This document shows, piece by piece, positions 48,241 to 60,198 of a DNA stretch of 64,000 nucleotides. Made by a program: the position numbers and the translations under genes. Source of the DNA: Capillidium heterosporum (lineage: Eukaryota > Entomophthoromycota > Entomophthoromycetes > Entomophthorales > Capillidiaceae); contig WBMQ01000013.1 of NCBI GenBank assembly GCA_016630905.1, forward strand, positions 1,178,001 to 1,242,000, in the 5' to 3' direction. Each line of letters starts with the position of its first letter. The first letter of the stretch is position 1. Under the pieces are notes generated by a model. It searched no databases and was not told where the DNA came from. It saw only the letters and a list, made by a program, of their open reading frames with translations.

Positions 48241-49197
48241 TTGGAAAGCTATATGTTCTTGGACTTGGTAGGAATGTCTTTGTGCTAGTTCAAGTACAAA
48301 AGTTTCAAGTCTACAAGATTTCTTTTGGAAATATTCAGTTTGTGTTTTCCCACATTCGGAATGCAGCTATCCAATAGGAATAAAATAATGGCCATAGGTA
48401 AATCAAATTGATTTGAAGATAGTAGAACTAGACGGTCCAAGTGAAGCTTTTGCAGATTCCTTTAGGTTCAGATCCTGAGGAATATGGCAGTGAATTCATA
48501 TCAATCATGTTGCGCGATAAACCCTATAGATGATGATGACATGCCTTCTACAAAGAATAATAAAGTGTGCTATAGCGCCACCTCTGTTCAAAAACTATTT
48601 ACAATTCTCTTTAAATAGCAGCTATCCTAAGTTGCAAGTCAAATCAAGACTACAATAGCAAAAAGTTTGCCAAATCTCAAAACTAACAAATCGCTTAGAA
48701 CAATTCTATTGGCCCAAGCAATTTCAAATCTCGCTTTGGACAAAAATTTGACAGAATTGTCTAAAACCTTCAAGGTCCAATAGCAAAGTCTTATATCCTA
48801 TCCCTTGAGCGAATAAATTGGGCAAATGAACTGCCTCAAAGTATCCCTTCAATAGTTGCACTAGGTTCCTTACCATGCGCCAACAAACTCAGTTTGCCCA
48901 CCAAAAGTTTACCAGTTAGCCAATAGAAATGTACAGTCGAGTTGAAATTAAGTCACACTTGAAAAAGTCCTATTGGACTGTTGTAGAAAATGACCAGCTT
49001 TTGGAAACAAATGCCCAAGAATTTCACTTCCACATAAAAGTAGGAGGTGGAAATCCAATATAGAAAATCCTTTTCTTTCATTTATATTCCTAAATCTAAG
49101 GTAACCAACTTTCTAAAGCTATGTTGTCGCCATCTTTTGTTTAAACTTCCAACTTTATGACTTACTTTAACAATAGTTCAAGTAAATATATCAAGTC
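48241..49197. other. Divergent intergenic region upstream of CNBP
   Basis: About 950 bp, shared upstream region of two divergent genes. No gene supported. Confidence 0.5.
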
Positions 49198-50190
49198 ATG
49201 TCTTCCTCAGTCTGTCACCGTTGTAATGAAGGTATGGTTTGTTGATGGTGAAGCTTTAAGTGGATCCGGAGTTTTGTTGTTGGATATTTGAAAGTTGTGT
49301 GGTTGTTAATATGTCTATTGGCTTATGTAGCCGGTCACTTTGCCCGTGACTGCACTCAAGAACAGACTTGGTAATTTTTTGTCTTCCAGCCTTTGCTTAT
49401 ATGGTTTAGCTTCAACTGCAAGAAACCTGGTCATTTAAGTCGCGACTGCCCCGAACCTGCCGCTGAGAGGGCCTGCTACAAGTGCAACGAAGTTGGTCAC
49501 ATCTCCAGAGACTGCCCAACTGGAGGATCCCGCGGCGACCGTTACTCTGGGCGCGATGACCGTGGTGGACGTCGTGACGACCGTGGCCGTGACTCTGGCT
49601 GCTTCAAGGTAGGCTCGCTACCTGTAAAAGTATTAACGATTTCTAGTGTGGCAGAGAAGGCCATTTCTCTCGTGACTGCCCCGATGGCGGTGACCGTGAC
49701 GGCTACCGTTCCAGCCGTCGTAGCGATGACCGTTACGGTGGGGATCGCAGAGAGCGCAGCTCTCGTGACGACCGCGGTGGCCGTGGCGATCGCTACTCAG
49801 ACCGTTACGATGACCGCAGAGGTGACCGTAACAGCAGCCGTGGTGGAGGTGAATGCTACAAGGTACTAGACATTCCGTTGCCTATCAACTAACTTTTTAG
49901 TGCGGTGAAAATGGTCACTTTTCTCGCGAATGCCCCAAAGGTGGAGACTCTTACAACCGTGAGATGGTAGTTCTTTTTCCCAAACTTCTTTTAACAATTT
50001 TAGAGCTGCTACACCTGCGGTGGTAAGGGCCACATGTCCCGCGACTGTACCGAAGAGAGCAAGTGCTTCAACTGCTCCAAGACCGGTCACATCTCCAGGG
50101 ACTGCCCCGAAGAGCGCAAGGACAACCGCGCTTGTTACGAGTGCGGTGAAACTGGTCATCCGTAAGAGCGACTGCCCCAAGTTGAACTAA
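49198..50190 (+). CDS. GIS2: CNBP/Gis2-like CCHC zinc-knuckle nucleic-acid-binding protein, one +1 frame skip
   Basis: Gis2/CNBP binds single-stranded G-rich mRNA and acts in translation and stress granules. Six exons: 49198-49231, 49331-49370, 49410-49608, 49647-49862, 49901-49966 and 50004-50190. Eight CCHC knuckles (C-x2-C-x4-H-x4-C) are seen, such as [28 protein letters not shown] and [14 protein letters not shown], with two Arg/Gly/Asp-rich RGG-like linkers between knuckles 3-4 and 4-5. The zero frame stops at CCG TAA right after CYECGETGH; skipping one C at 50160 (CAT.C.CGT) yields [11 protein letters not shown], completing the eighth knuckle with the exact H-x4-C spacing. Exon sum minus one is 247 codons. 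Without the skip the last knuckle lacks its final cysteine. Confidence 0.92.
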
Positions 50191-50737
50191 GTTGCACGCC
50201 ATAGACGCTTCCCATATATATTCCGCTTATTTCGATCTAACTAAACTTCCTAATATGGATATTGTACTTCAATCCCAGTGTTCTATTTTTATATGCAGTT
50301 TATTTTTCTTGCATGGGTTGCTTAAGTTATATAGAACTGGATGGACGCCAATGGTTATTTTTAGAAGATTGGTTTATAAATTTTGAAATTATATGCCGAT
50401 ATTTATCTATCACTAATGCAAGGTGGATGTATACTATTTAAAAAGGTTTTTCATTCAAATTGAAATTTAAAAGGTAGGAGTCGTTTTATATCCAAGAAAT
50501 ACAAATACAAATCATACCAACAATCTAGATATCCGAATTGCAGATACAAACTCATCTACTTTGGCTGTAAAGGGCAAGTCTTTTATACAATTCAATTCAA
50601 AGCTAAATCGTTCAAAATACGATATGTACAATTGTTCAGACTAGCTGGTATCAAGGAAGGCGCTATAGCAATGTATAATATATACAGACACAAAACAAAA
50701 CAAAGGCTCAACCAACTCCCATCAAAAGCTTTGAACT
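50191..50737. other. Convergent intergenic region CNBP / ACS
   Basis: About 550 bp between converging genes; AT-rich; nothing else seen. Confidence 0.5.
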
Positions 50738-52667
50738 TTATTTTGAATTTTGTGCAGCAGCCACTCCATCATAACCAGCTTCACCATCCTGGCCCAATCC
50801 TAACTTTTCAATTATGCTATCCCTCAACTTGAACTTCATGACCTTGCCACTGACCGTCAACGGGAACTTATCTACCTTGACATAGTATTTTGGTACTTTA
50901 AAGTGACTCAGCTTTTCCTTACAGAATTGCTTCAACTCTGCTTCATCGACTTGCTTACCTTCTTCGACAATATAGCATAAGCATACCTGCTCGCCAAATC
51001 GAAGGTCAGGGACTCCAACTACGGCATTATCTTTTAGTTTGGGATGGGTGTGGAGTAAAGCTTCTAGTTCAGTAGGGTAGATGTTCTCACCACCACGAAT
51101 GATAAGATCCTTGGCCCGGCCTACTATTTTGCAGTACCCGTTGGTATCTAAAGTCGCTAGGTCACCTAGTAAACGTTATATGAATAAGATATTACTTTCA
51201 AATAGACCTTACCGGTATCCATCCATCCATCCTTACTTATAGCCTGTTGGGTCTTGACTGGGTCGTTGTAGTAACCTTTCATGACAACATAGCCTTTAGT
51301 AAGTAGACGTCCCCGCTCTCCCACTTTTACAGTATCGGCTTCGTCAAATTTGGTATCGACTTCTACGATTTTGGCTTCGACGTGATCCATAACCTTGCCT
51401 ACACTATTGACCTTGACGTCGAAGCTGTCTTTGTAGTTGGATTGGAAGGTGACGGGAGAAGTTTCAGTCATACCGTAGCAAATTGTCATTTCCTTCAAAT
51501 TCAACTTCTCAATGACTTTGCGCATGAGAGGCGGTGGGCAAGATGTACCAGCCATAACACCAGTTCTATTTAAAGTTAAGCAGACTAGATATGCAAAAAA
51601 GTTACCTCAGGTTATCAAGTTTAAAGCTGTTGAACCCTTTGTTGTTGAGAAGCTCGATGAACATGGTCGGTACGCCGTACAGGGCGTCAGCATTGTACTC
51701 TTGTGCGGCTTGCAAGGTCATCTCGGCGTCGAAGATGGGATTGGGATAGATAAGAGTGGCTTTGTTGACCAAGATGGCCAAGTTCCCCATAACTTGCCCA
51801 AAGCAGTGGTAGAGAGGAACCGGTAGGCATAGCTTGGTGTTCTCATTGAAGTTTTGGTTCTTGGCAACCATGTTGGCGTTGTTGATCAAATTATGGTGGG
51901 TCAAGCATACTCCCTTGGCTATCCCGGTAGTACCACTTGTGAACTGGATATTGACAATATCCTGGTTATCACGTGTTTTTTCCAAGTTGTCCAGCTGGTC
52001 GTTAAGTTGTAGCTTGTCATAAGGCTCACTTACCAGTTTTTTGAAGGAGGTGTAGCCATTGTCAGTTGAGGATCTGTTGAGTGATGAGTCTTTGGGGTGG
52101 ACATTGTCGACAATGATAAAGTGGTTGACTTTGAGCTCCTTCCTTTCTTGGTAGATTTGGTCAACAATCGCAGTCGTAATTCAAGTTTTTGAACTGAGGC
52201 ATGAAGACCAATACATCTATACCGATGGTTTCAATGGCCTGGCGAAGTTCCAAAGCCTTGTAGGCTGGATTCAGAGTCACTAAGACGGTGTTAAGTTGGA
52301 AGCTGACCAGTTGGAACAAGTACCAAGGTATACAGTTGGGTAGAAATAGACCAATCTTCTGACCTGGTCTTAAGTTTAGTTTTAGTAAGCTAGCTGCCAA
52401 GTGCTCCACCAACTTGGAAACTTGGTCATAAGTCAGTTTGGCGTCTTCGTAGTGCGATATGATGGCTGTTTTTTGAGGTGAAGTGAGGACAGCCGAGTTG
52501 AAGGCATCAGTTAAAGTTTGAGCCAGTAGTGGTGTTGAAGTGGAGCCTTTGACGTAGGATAGGTTGGATTGGGTGGACATCCATCTTAAGATGGGTTGTT
52601 TGGTATAGGTGGGGAGGTTGGGTCGGAAGGTTAGTGGTAACGTCCGTTTCAATAGCATTCGAAACAT
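50738..52667 (-). CDS. Mitochondrial acyl-CoA synthetase (ACSF2-like), one +1 frame skip
   Basis: Activates carboxylic acids to acyl-CoA via an acyl-AMP. The N-terminus MFRMLLKRTLPLTFRPNLPT is a basic mitochondrial presequence. Exons: 52667-51606, 51565-51213, 51165-50738. Motifs: FTSGTTGIAKG (P-loop, A3), VCLTHHNLINNA, CYGMTETSPV (A5), GRAKDLIIRGGENIYP (A8) and FPLTVSGKVMKFKLR with the catalytic Lys of GK (A10). The zero frame stops after QFKNLNYDCDC; skipping one G at 52175 (TAC.G.ACT) gives FKNLNYTAIVDQIYQERKEL and an open frame onward. Length with the skip is 614 codons. Could be a medium-chain enzyme; substrate range cannot be read from sequence. Confidence 0.9.
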
Positions 52668-53826
52668 GGTATCTGCCTTTAATAAACTGGTTGGTTTTTG
52701 GTGAAACTTGAGTTAAAGTGGTAACAAAGGTTTAAAGTCTGAGCCCCATAAATATATACTTCAAACTAAGTATAGAATGTGACCTGCATTCGTAGGTTCA
52801 GGTGTCACTTCAATTTGCCGAAAATTTGTAGGGATCCAAATTTGGCTACTATTGATTTTCAATTGGACTTGTAACCAATTTCACTTGTAAGAAATATATA
52901 CTTCTTAAGGATAGAATTGCGTATATATAAAATATGTATACTTTACTACAGAGTACTGTTTATTTAAAAATTTCAAGTACATACTCAGCGGAGCCCTGAC
53001 TTCATTTCAAAAGGCTACTAGAGATACAAAGCTGGAGGGTTATATCACTGAAAGTATAGCTTAGGAAGGTATCTTTGTTGATAGCTAAATTAAAACTCTG
53101 GTTCTAGTCCGAAAGGTAGTTACCACTTGATAACCATGGTGTTTGGTATAGTAAAAGTCGATAGTCTTTGAAGGCCAAGCTATTCTGTCGATTGTTTCGG
53201 TCTCAGAAATTAGCTCAAAGGTTGAATAGACAGTAGCTTGAATAAACTAGGTTTGTATCGCTATTCATTTCAATCTTTATAAATAGGTGGATATTTAAGT
53301 ATCGCCAACCAACGGTACTCTTTGTTTATGGGATATAAAGGTATTAAAACTGACTCTATTCAAGTTAGTATTATCAACTATTATAGCTAACTCGTACTAG
53401 TTAAACCTATTGTTTCAAACTTAAAGATATCGCATCAGTAATGCCACCAGTGGTCAAAGTAAAGAGCTTAAAGTTTGATAGATGGTACAGTTTGGATTTC
53501 GTTAGATACATTTGATATAATAGTCTTTTGAATTGTTAGTATTTGGTTTACAAACCCTTATGTGCAATGCAAAGCCTTTCACCAAAGCTCTATATAATTT
53601 AATACAAGCTACATATTGCTCTTTATAAAATACACCACTAACTTATCGGAATACCAATGTATGTTAATCAAATATACTTGATAAATACAAAATAGGAATG
53701 CTGTTCTTAGTCAACCCAACTCCAAATTTCCGATTCAGTGCTTACGTCATAAACTCTACACTCACCTTTCAACTCAACATATTTCAACTTTTTATCTAAG
53801 CTCAAACACCAAACTCAAACTTTGAA
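52668..53826. other. Divergent intergenic region ACS / SDR
   Basis: 1.2 kb upstream of both genes; no gene supported. Confidence 0.5.
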
Positions 53827-55245
53827 ATGAATGCTTCCCAACCAATACCACCTCTCGTACCAACCCAGCATACTCAAAAAGTTATGTCGAGCTGGGTAAA
53901 CTCGATTTCAGCCATCAAATATGTACCAAGGACTCTAATTCTGATTATTATGACTACGATTGCCACCTTTTTCGACATGTTTGTCAAGATAAAGGGTTAC
54001 GAAACTGAAGAGAAGATCGATAGGCAAATTCAACTTTATTTGGAAGAGCATAAAGCTAGTAATAAGAATAGTTTCAAGGGTAAGAAACAGGTAGCCATCA
54101 TTACAGGTAATTTTATTGTTTAGAAATTTATCAATATAAATGTAGGCGCCACTAGTGGCATAGGTTTAGAGACCTTAAAGGTGTTGAGCTTAACTGACTA
54201 TCACATCGTATTAGGTAACCTTCATTTTCTATAGCAAAATTGTATACTTATATTTTATCAGCTTGTAGGGATGAAGTTAAAACTAAAGCAGTTATCGCAA
54301 ATATCAATGAAACTCTATCATTTGAAGGCTAAGGATAAGAATAGACTAACTTTTATTCAGCTGGACTTATCGGATTTGAGTTCTGTCAATTTGTTTATCG
54401 AAAAATTCAAAACTCAATTCCCCGAAAAAGACTATGATTTGAAACTACTCTTAAGTAAGCTCCCTTTTTTCTTATATTGATACCTTTATAAATAGATAAT
54501 GCTGGGCAAGTGAACTTTGTAAAGACATCCATTACAAAGGATGGGATCGAGCAACAGCTGCAAGTGGTAAGTACTTTTAAGCTACATCCATCATGAGTTA
54601 ATCCAACTAACTAATAATTGAAATAGAACTATTTTGGCCATTATCTATTGACTTCCAAACTACTCCCAATTCTAAAACAAACCGAAAGCAAGATCATTTT
54701 CCTCGGTAGTCTGATTCACTATGGAGGTAACTATCAACTTTCAAACCTTAATTTTTAATAGTAACGAACACTTCTAATCCAGCATCTAAATTCGACGACT
54801 CTTGCTTCCATTACAATCCAAAATCCATGCTGCAATCGATATCCGACTACTACCAAGTAGGTAAATTCTGCTGCGTAGGTTACGCCACTTATCTCCGACA
54901 TCAGCTTCAAGCTTCATCCGTCAAAGGTAAATCTATCACATTTTACTTCCAACTTATCAAATCCTCTTATTTTATTTAAAAGTCTACGTCGCCGATCCTG
55001 GGACCACCAACAGCAATCTATTTCAACATCTGATACCTAAAGCCATCTCCAAGTACCTGCTGTTGCGAAGTTCCAAATTGGCTTCACTAACTACTTTGCG
55101 GTTAATTTTTATTGATGAAAGAGAGGAATCTGAAGGAAGCCTCTATAGTTTGAAGGAAAGTTGGGTGCAACCTAATCGCTTGACACAAGATAAGGATACC
55201 TTGAAATTTTTAATCGAAAGGTCCGACAAGTTTACCAAACAATAA
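53827..55245 (+). CDS. Membrane-anchored short-chain dehydrogenase/reductase, one +1 frame skip
   Basis: NAD(P)-dependent oxidoreductase, similar in pattern to fungal Env9/retinol-dehydrogenase-like SDRs of ER or lipid droplets. Residues about 35-55 (VPRTLILIIMTTIATFFDMF) form a membrane anchor. The Rossmann core has TGATSGIG (cofactor loop), ACRDEVK, QLDLSDLSSV, NNAGQV, the active Ser in LGSLIHYG, and Tyr/Lys in YYQVGKF. Seven exons; the first are 53827-54106, 54146-54214 and 54262-54454. In exon 3 the zero frame stops at TAA after NETLSFEG; skipping one base at 54324 or 54327 leads into AKDKNRLTFIQLDL and fits downstream phases. A gttatc...ttgaag excision of 37 nt would also restore frame but removes the helix that the family normally has, so it is less likely. 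Confidence 0.85.
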
Positions 55246-55909
55246 AAGCTATTGTATGGATCAATGTTACCCTATCTATTTTACTATAGTAATATAGCTA
55301 CATATATCAATATATCAATGTAAATTCCAGTTCAATTTGTTTATATAGAGGCTATATAACAGTAAATCAACTTATGCCAGCTTCAAACCAAAGAAATTAT
55401 AAAAATAGGTTGATAAAGCTGCTAGTTTAGGCACATGTCCATTTGATTTAAGGTTGCTTGGCATCGTAGATCTATGTAAAAACATAGAAAAAGATATCAA
55501 ATAGAATATTTGATAAAAAAATGAAATTTGAATATTCAAAAGTATATCAGTTATAAAACAACAGCATCTTTTGATACTGCTTAATATGAAAATTCAAATA
55601 CTATATAGTACAGCTTTTAGATATTATCGATTCACATAACAAAGGCTATAAATTAGACATAGTGCTATTTGTACTCAAAATAACTACTTGAAACTATACT
55701 ATAAAGAAAATACAGTTACCATAGCTTGATCTTTGGTTTATATCGAATCAATTGCAGCGCTTACCTGTAAAAGCTACTTCCACTTCACTACAACCCTCAT
55801 TAAATCTTACTGAAATCGAAAAATGTAGGTATCTTAATCGCTATTGAGCTCCAGCCTAAAGCGACTGTCAAAAAAGATTACTACCTTTGTGAACATTCAC
55901 CAAAGTTTT
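55246..55909. other. Convergent intergenic region
   Basis: About 660 bp, AT-rich; nothing recognised. Confidence 0.5.
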
Positions 55910-56869
55910 CTACTCTTCGTTCTGATGAGGTAAGAGGTGCAAAACCGGTTTCTCTTTAACTTTAGTAATGAATCCCTTGGAGAACTTTTGGATCAAGCTC
56001 AATGACAAGGTCAACGGTAAATATACGATCTTACTTAGAGTGAAGCCGCGGTTGCTATCTCGTTCATCTTCGTCGCTAAAGAGTTCGTAACACAAATCAT
56101 CCAATTGAGCTTGCAGGGCATTTAAAATACGGTCATAGTTGGAGGTGACTAACTTATCCTTGTTGTAGTTGCGTACGACCAGCTTACCTAACCTACGTAT
56201 CTCATCCTGCAATTTGTCAACCTGCATCTGGACTTCACTCTTAGTGACAAAGGTCTTGTCCATACCTTTTATCAAATTCTCGAGATGTAGAAGCCTACGT
56301 TCCAAACTATGACTGCCCAAACTGTTGACGTTGACCTGGTTGATTAGTTGTTCCGTACTCTTGGTTAGACTTTGGAAGAGGTGTAGTATTGGGCGTAAAA
56401 GAGCAACTAGGACAAACAGTAGTATATGTGAGCTTGTTACTAAATTGGATATAAGTGGCATAAATCTCGCTAAATAGTTGAGTAAGCTACCACCTGCTAT
56501 TGGAGATATCAAAGTTAATAGGAAGAGGAGACGTCGTTGTAGCACTAACTTTTGGTAGCTTTCAAATCGTAGAGCTTCAGATGAAGCGGATAGTGGTTCT
56601 ACAGGTGTTAAGTCGGGGTTGTTGTCAATATTCAAGTTGAATTCGGGTACTCTAGTCTTGACATAGAGGAGCCAAGGGAGTTGGACTATCAAGTAGAGGT
56701 AGTAGAAACAAACCGTTAATAAAAGGAGGTCGGGCCAAAGTTCAGAGTAGCCCAATACTATTGATAAAGTTATCGGAGTCAAAAAAGTGATGGTTGGAAG
56801 TAATATAGTGAAGGTGGGATTTATAAATTTGAAATTGGGCTTTGGTAAATTAGTTGGTTCAGTACTCAT
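55910..56869 (-). CDS. Hypothetical membrane protein with coiled coil
   Basis: Not recognised. One exon, 319 residues. Four hydrophobic stretches are visible: about 18-42, 47-68, 113-134 and 142-160. A helical segment at about 185-255 (HSLERRLLHLENLIKG, SEVQMQVDKLQDEIRRL) has heptad-like spacing and looks like a coiled coil; an acidic FSDEDERD patch follows. The topology would place the long C-terminal part on one side of the membrane. It may be an organelle-shaping or nuclear-envelope protein, but nothing in the sequence decides this. Confidence 0.6.
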   Translation of the reverse strand: MSTEPTNLPKPNFKFINPTFTILLPTITFLTPITLSIVLGYSELWPDLLLLTVCFYYLYLIVQLPWLLYVKTRVPEFNLNIDNNPDLTPVEPLSASSEALRFESYQKLVLQRRLLFLLTLISPIAGGSLLNYLARFMPLISNLVTSSHILLFVLVALLRPILHLFQSLTKSTEQLINQVNVNSLGSHSLERRLLHLENLIKGMDKTFVTKSEVQMQVDKLQDEIRRLGKLVVRNYNKDKLVTSNYDRILNALQAQLDDLCYELFSDEDERDSNRGFTLSKIVYLPLTLSLSLIQKFSKGFITKVKEKPVLHLLPHQNEE

Positions 56870-56902
56870 GTTGGTAAAGTTAGAACAGATAAATGCTTTT
56901 AG

Positions 56903-57310
56903 TTAAAAAACTGATACTTGATGCTTGATTAAGTTGTATCTGTATTCTTCACCCGAGTAGGTATCTGTTGTTTGAGCAAGTAGGTTTAGGTTGATATATT
57001 TCTTTACCAAAAACTTGGATGGTATCGCTAAAATTAAAAGTATGACTCGGTTCAAGTACTGTTGGATTTGGTGGAGTGGGTGGAATTTAAGCACCTAAAT
57101 GCAATGGATTAATTTTGGGGTTACCCTATAGACTTTGTTTCAGTTTAGTAAGGATGAGTTTACGACCTACTTTCAACTGAATGAATAAGATATATGTCGG
57201 TTGTCAATTCCTTGGGTATAGGAGTTAGACTTGCGATAAGGTTGGCGAGGTAACGTATCCCTTGGTCTTAGTTTAGATTTATGGCCTGCTCGATGGAGTT
57301 TTTGGCCATT
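56903..57310 (-). CDS. Possible small spliced gene, unresolved
   Basis: On the minus strand, an ATG near 57310 opens MAKNSIEQAINLN, then after a TAA the same frame continues DQGIRYLANLIASLTPIPKE...LIHSVES; a second open stretch follows at about 57090-56903 (LKFHPLHQIQQYLNRVILLI ... GEEYRYNLIKHQVSVF). The composition looks protein-coding and the parts lie close together, but I found no intron set that joins them cleanly. It may be a small hypothetical gene with an unrecognised splice pattern or a decayed one. Confidence 0.25.
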
Positions 57311-58143
57311 TCATGTGGCTATTTGTTTGGTTTTTTGGTTGGAACACTTGAATAGGAATTTAGGTAGCTTTTGCTTATTTGAAATGGTACATTTTTGTAG
57401 AAATTGTTGATATACAAATAATTAGTGCACATAATCAAGGAGGTACTTTGCAGATATCCTTATTATTTTGAGAGATATTGTATAAATTAAAAATAAGCAA
57501 AGCGATAGACAAAGCTCTTATTTGAAAGTACAATTGTTTAAAGAAACTAAGAATGCCTATTGGAATACATAAAGTTAATAACAAAATACTTGTACAAAAT
57601 AGATAATATAGCATATAATTTATGTGCAGCCGCTGTAGCAATAATAAGAACATTTTAGCCATTATTTTATAACTGTGCTAATTGTTTCGTTGCGGAATAC
57701 AGGTATTCTGATAAAAGAACATAGTTTGTACCACTAACTCTGATAAAACACTCATAATTAACAGTAAGGGCATAGTTACTTTCAAGTTTATACCGGATAT
57801 AGCATAACCAAACTACCAAATCTATACCATATGTAAGTGATAAGACATTCGATTCCACAGGTATGCTTTTATAACTATGGCAATACTTTTGCTAAACCAT
57901 TAAGCTATTTCCATTAGCTATCAACAATCCAACAGTTTAAAATAAATCTCGTAGTAAATTTTACCGTAGCTTTTGATAAGCTTCACCAAAAGCTATGCAA
58001 TCCAGACTTTTAAAATAGCAAAACTCGACTTACAAGCTAAAAATATGTAATCTCATCAAAACGCAGCAACTGCGCCGACTAAGATGTAGCTGCGGCTACC
58101 AAGATGTATAAATACCATGGAGCTTGATTAATTTGACATTTTA
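57311..58143. other. Intergenic region upstream of the F-box gene
   Basis: About 830 bp, AT-rich; no gene supported. Confidence 0.45.
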
Positions 58144-60198
58144 TGGAAGGAAGTATCAACCAACTACCTGACCTCGTTTTAACTCACATCTTTTCAGAAT
58201 TGGATTTCAATGACCTAGTACCTACATTTTGTATTCCACTACTAAATTAATTTTTAGCAAAATGCCAGTAGTGTCTGTCAGCTATGGAAGCAGATAATAA
58301 GTAACGAGCACTTTTGGTTGTACGCCTATCTCCAGAAATTTCGAAACAAACCTTTGATGTAAACTCAATTTTTTCAATTTTCTAAAGCTTATCTTAGTAT
58401 GAAATGTGGTACCTGGAGACAGGAATATATTTTACGTTCCAGGATCCATCAGTAAGTTTATTTTTGATCGTAGTACTAATACCTGATAGAAAATATAAAA
58501 AGTTAAAAATTAAGTTGAGCCATTTCTTTGTCGACAAGTACGATAGCGACTGGATAGATGATATTGGTTCAATTAGTCTTACTAGTTTAAATGGATATAA
58601 AGATATGAAACTGGTAGTTACTTCTAAAAATAGCGGTACTTTGGCATAATGTTTGTTTATTAAATTTGTTGCAAATAGGTCAAAGTAAATATTATGAAGA
58701 AGATTGTATTAGTAGTTCGCTTGTTGCTGGATGGTCTCTTATAGTTGGGTCATGTATATCTGTCGCTACAAGGTACCTTATTTTTACTTTATTCTCCTTT
58801 ATCTTTTAACCATGGCTGTCTCATATTGTTGTTTTTATCCAACTAACAAAACATTTCAAGTTTCTGTACCGTTATTGGGTTTTCAAATGGTTGTGTCGCT
58901 AAGCAAGTTTACAACGGCCCAAGGTTCGAATACTTCCCAATGGGTCCCAACCCAATTGACATGGAGTCGACCCTCAACCCAATCTACAAACTTGCCGTCT
59001 TTGAAGCTAAGAGTGGAAACTCTATCATCGCCAGTGGTTCCAAGTACGGTACCATCCATATCTGGAAGCTGGGCAGTAAGGCACTCCTACTTGAAGACTC
59101 TGGTACAATTTGAAATTGTATATAGTCCTAACTAATTTATAGAGTCTTGGGAAGGGTTGAAAGATCTAAAGGTTTCCGAAACTTTCGTCGTCGCCCTGTT
59201 CAAAGGTGGGACCTTGAAGTCCTACAAAATCAGATATCAACGTAGGTTCATTACCGTAACTAAGCATAAGGTCATCCAGTTACAAGCTGGATCTTCGATC
59301 GAGTTTATCAACAGTAGGTCGCGAGTGAACCAGTATGCCGTCATTAGTTTCGCTGGCCGTAGCAGTCTATTGGATATTGAGGCTGGGATTACCCTATTCG
59401 ATTATGAGTACGGCTCGACATTTTGCGACATCTACCAGTCCAACAAACTGCCAAAGTATTTTTTTACCAACAACAAAAATCACTTGAATCTTTATGACTA
59501 CCGGAATCCAACTCCTATAAGGTAGGCTCTCTTAATATATCATCACTAAACAGCTTTAGAAAGTTTTGGGTGAATACAACCGAGCACTTCAAAACTGGTA
59601 GAATCGTACTAGTACATTTTGATATCTACAAACTAATTGTCATCTAGTAAGTTGAGTTTATTTTAAATTACTTACATTGTACAGTGACAACGGTGCCATT
59701 CGTATTTGGGATATCAACAGTGGCCAATTGATCAACCGCAACAAGCTAGGGTACTTTTTTTATAAAGTGTTTACGCTAATCTACGTTAGTTTGGCAAGGT
59801 TCCATGACGAAAGTCAATATTTGAAGCTTGGAATAGACACATTTGCACCAGTCATAACTCTACCTTACTTGCGTGGACCTGAACAGTTTAGCAATAAGGA
59901 TACAGCTAAATTCCTTATCGCCAATGGGAATATTATATATACAGTAGAATTTGAAACGTTCAAAGGTATCCTATTCTCAATTTCGTTATTTTAAAGCTTT
60001 ATTAGAATCTGTTCCAAAAACTGTCAAGTTGCGAGGCAACCCCTTCCCAAAGAAAAGTAGGTTTTTGGCAAGTTTAATACTAATGTTGATTTAGGTAATG
60101 AGATGGGTTTGATTAGAGACATTGAGTATAAGTTTAAAAGTGGAGATTTGGATGGTTTGTACAAGGTGGATCTGTTTGCTGACCCTGGTGATATATAA
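58144..60198 (+). CDS. F-box protein with WD40-like repeats
   Basis: Likely substrate receptor of an SCF ubiquitin ligase. The N-terminus reads INQLPDLVLTHIFSELDFNDL, then after a 40-nt intron QNASSVCQLWKQIISNEHFW, together a full F-box; GTWRQEYILRSRIHQ follows as the usual linker. The rest holds a degenerate beta-propeller: SLTSLNGYKDMKLVVTSKNSG, SIIASGSKYGTIHIWKLG, LFDYEYGSTFCDIYQ and IYDNGAIRIWDINSGQLI with WD-like endings. About ten exons, all introns 22-90 nt; the frame stays open with no skipped base. The ligase target is unknown. Low sequence conservation means the family assignment beyond F-box/WD40 is loose. Confidence 0.7.

Noticed and set aside
38736-54327. Simple homopolymer miscounts as cause of the frame breaks
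   Set aside because: Most sites (ATTC, CATC, TATC, GAAG, TACG) are not in runs of four or more identical bases, and all errors would have to add one base and never remove one. Error is still possible and is stated as the main alternative.
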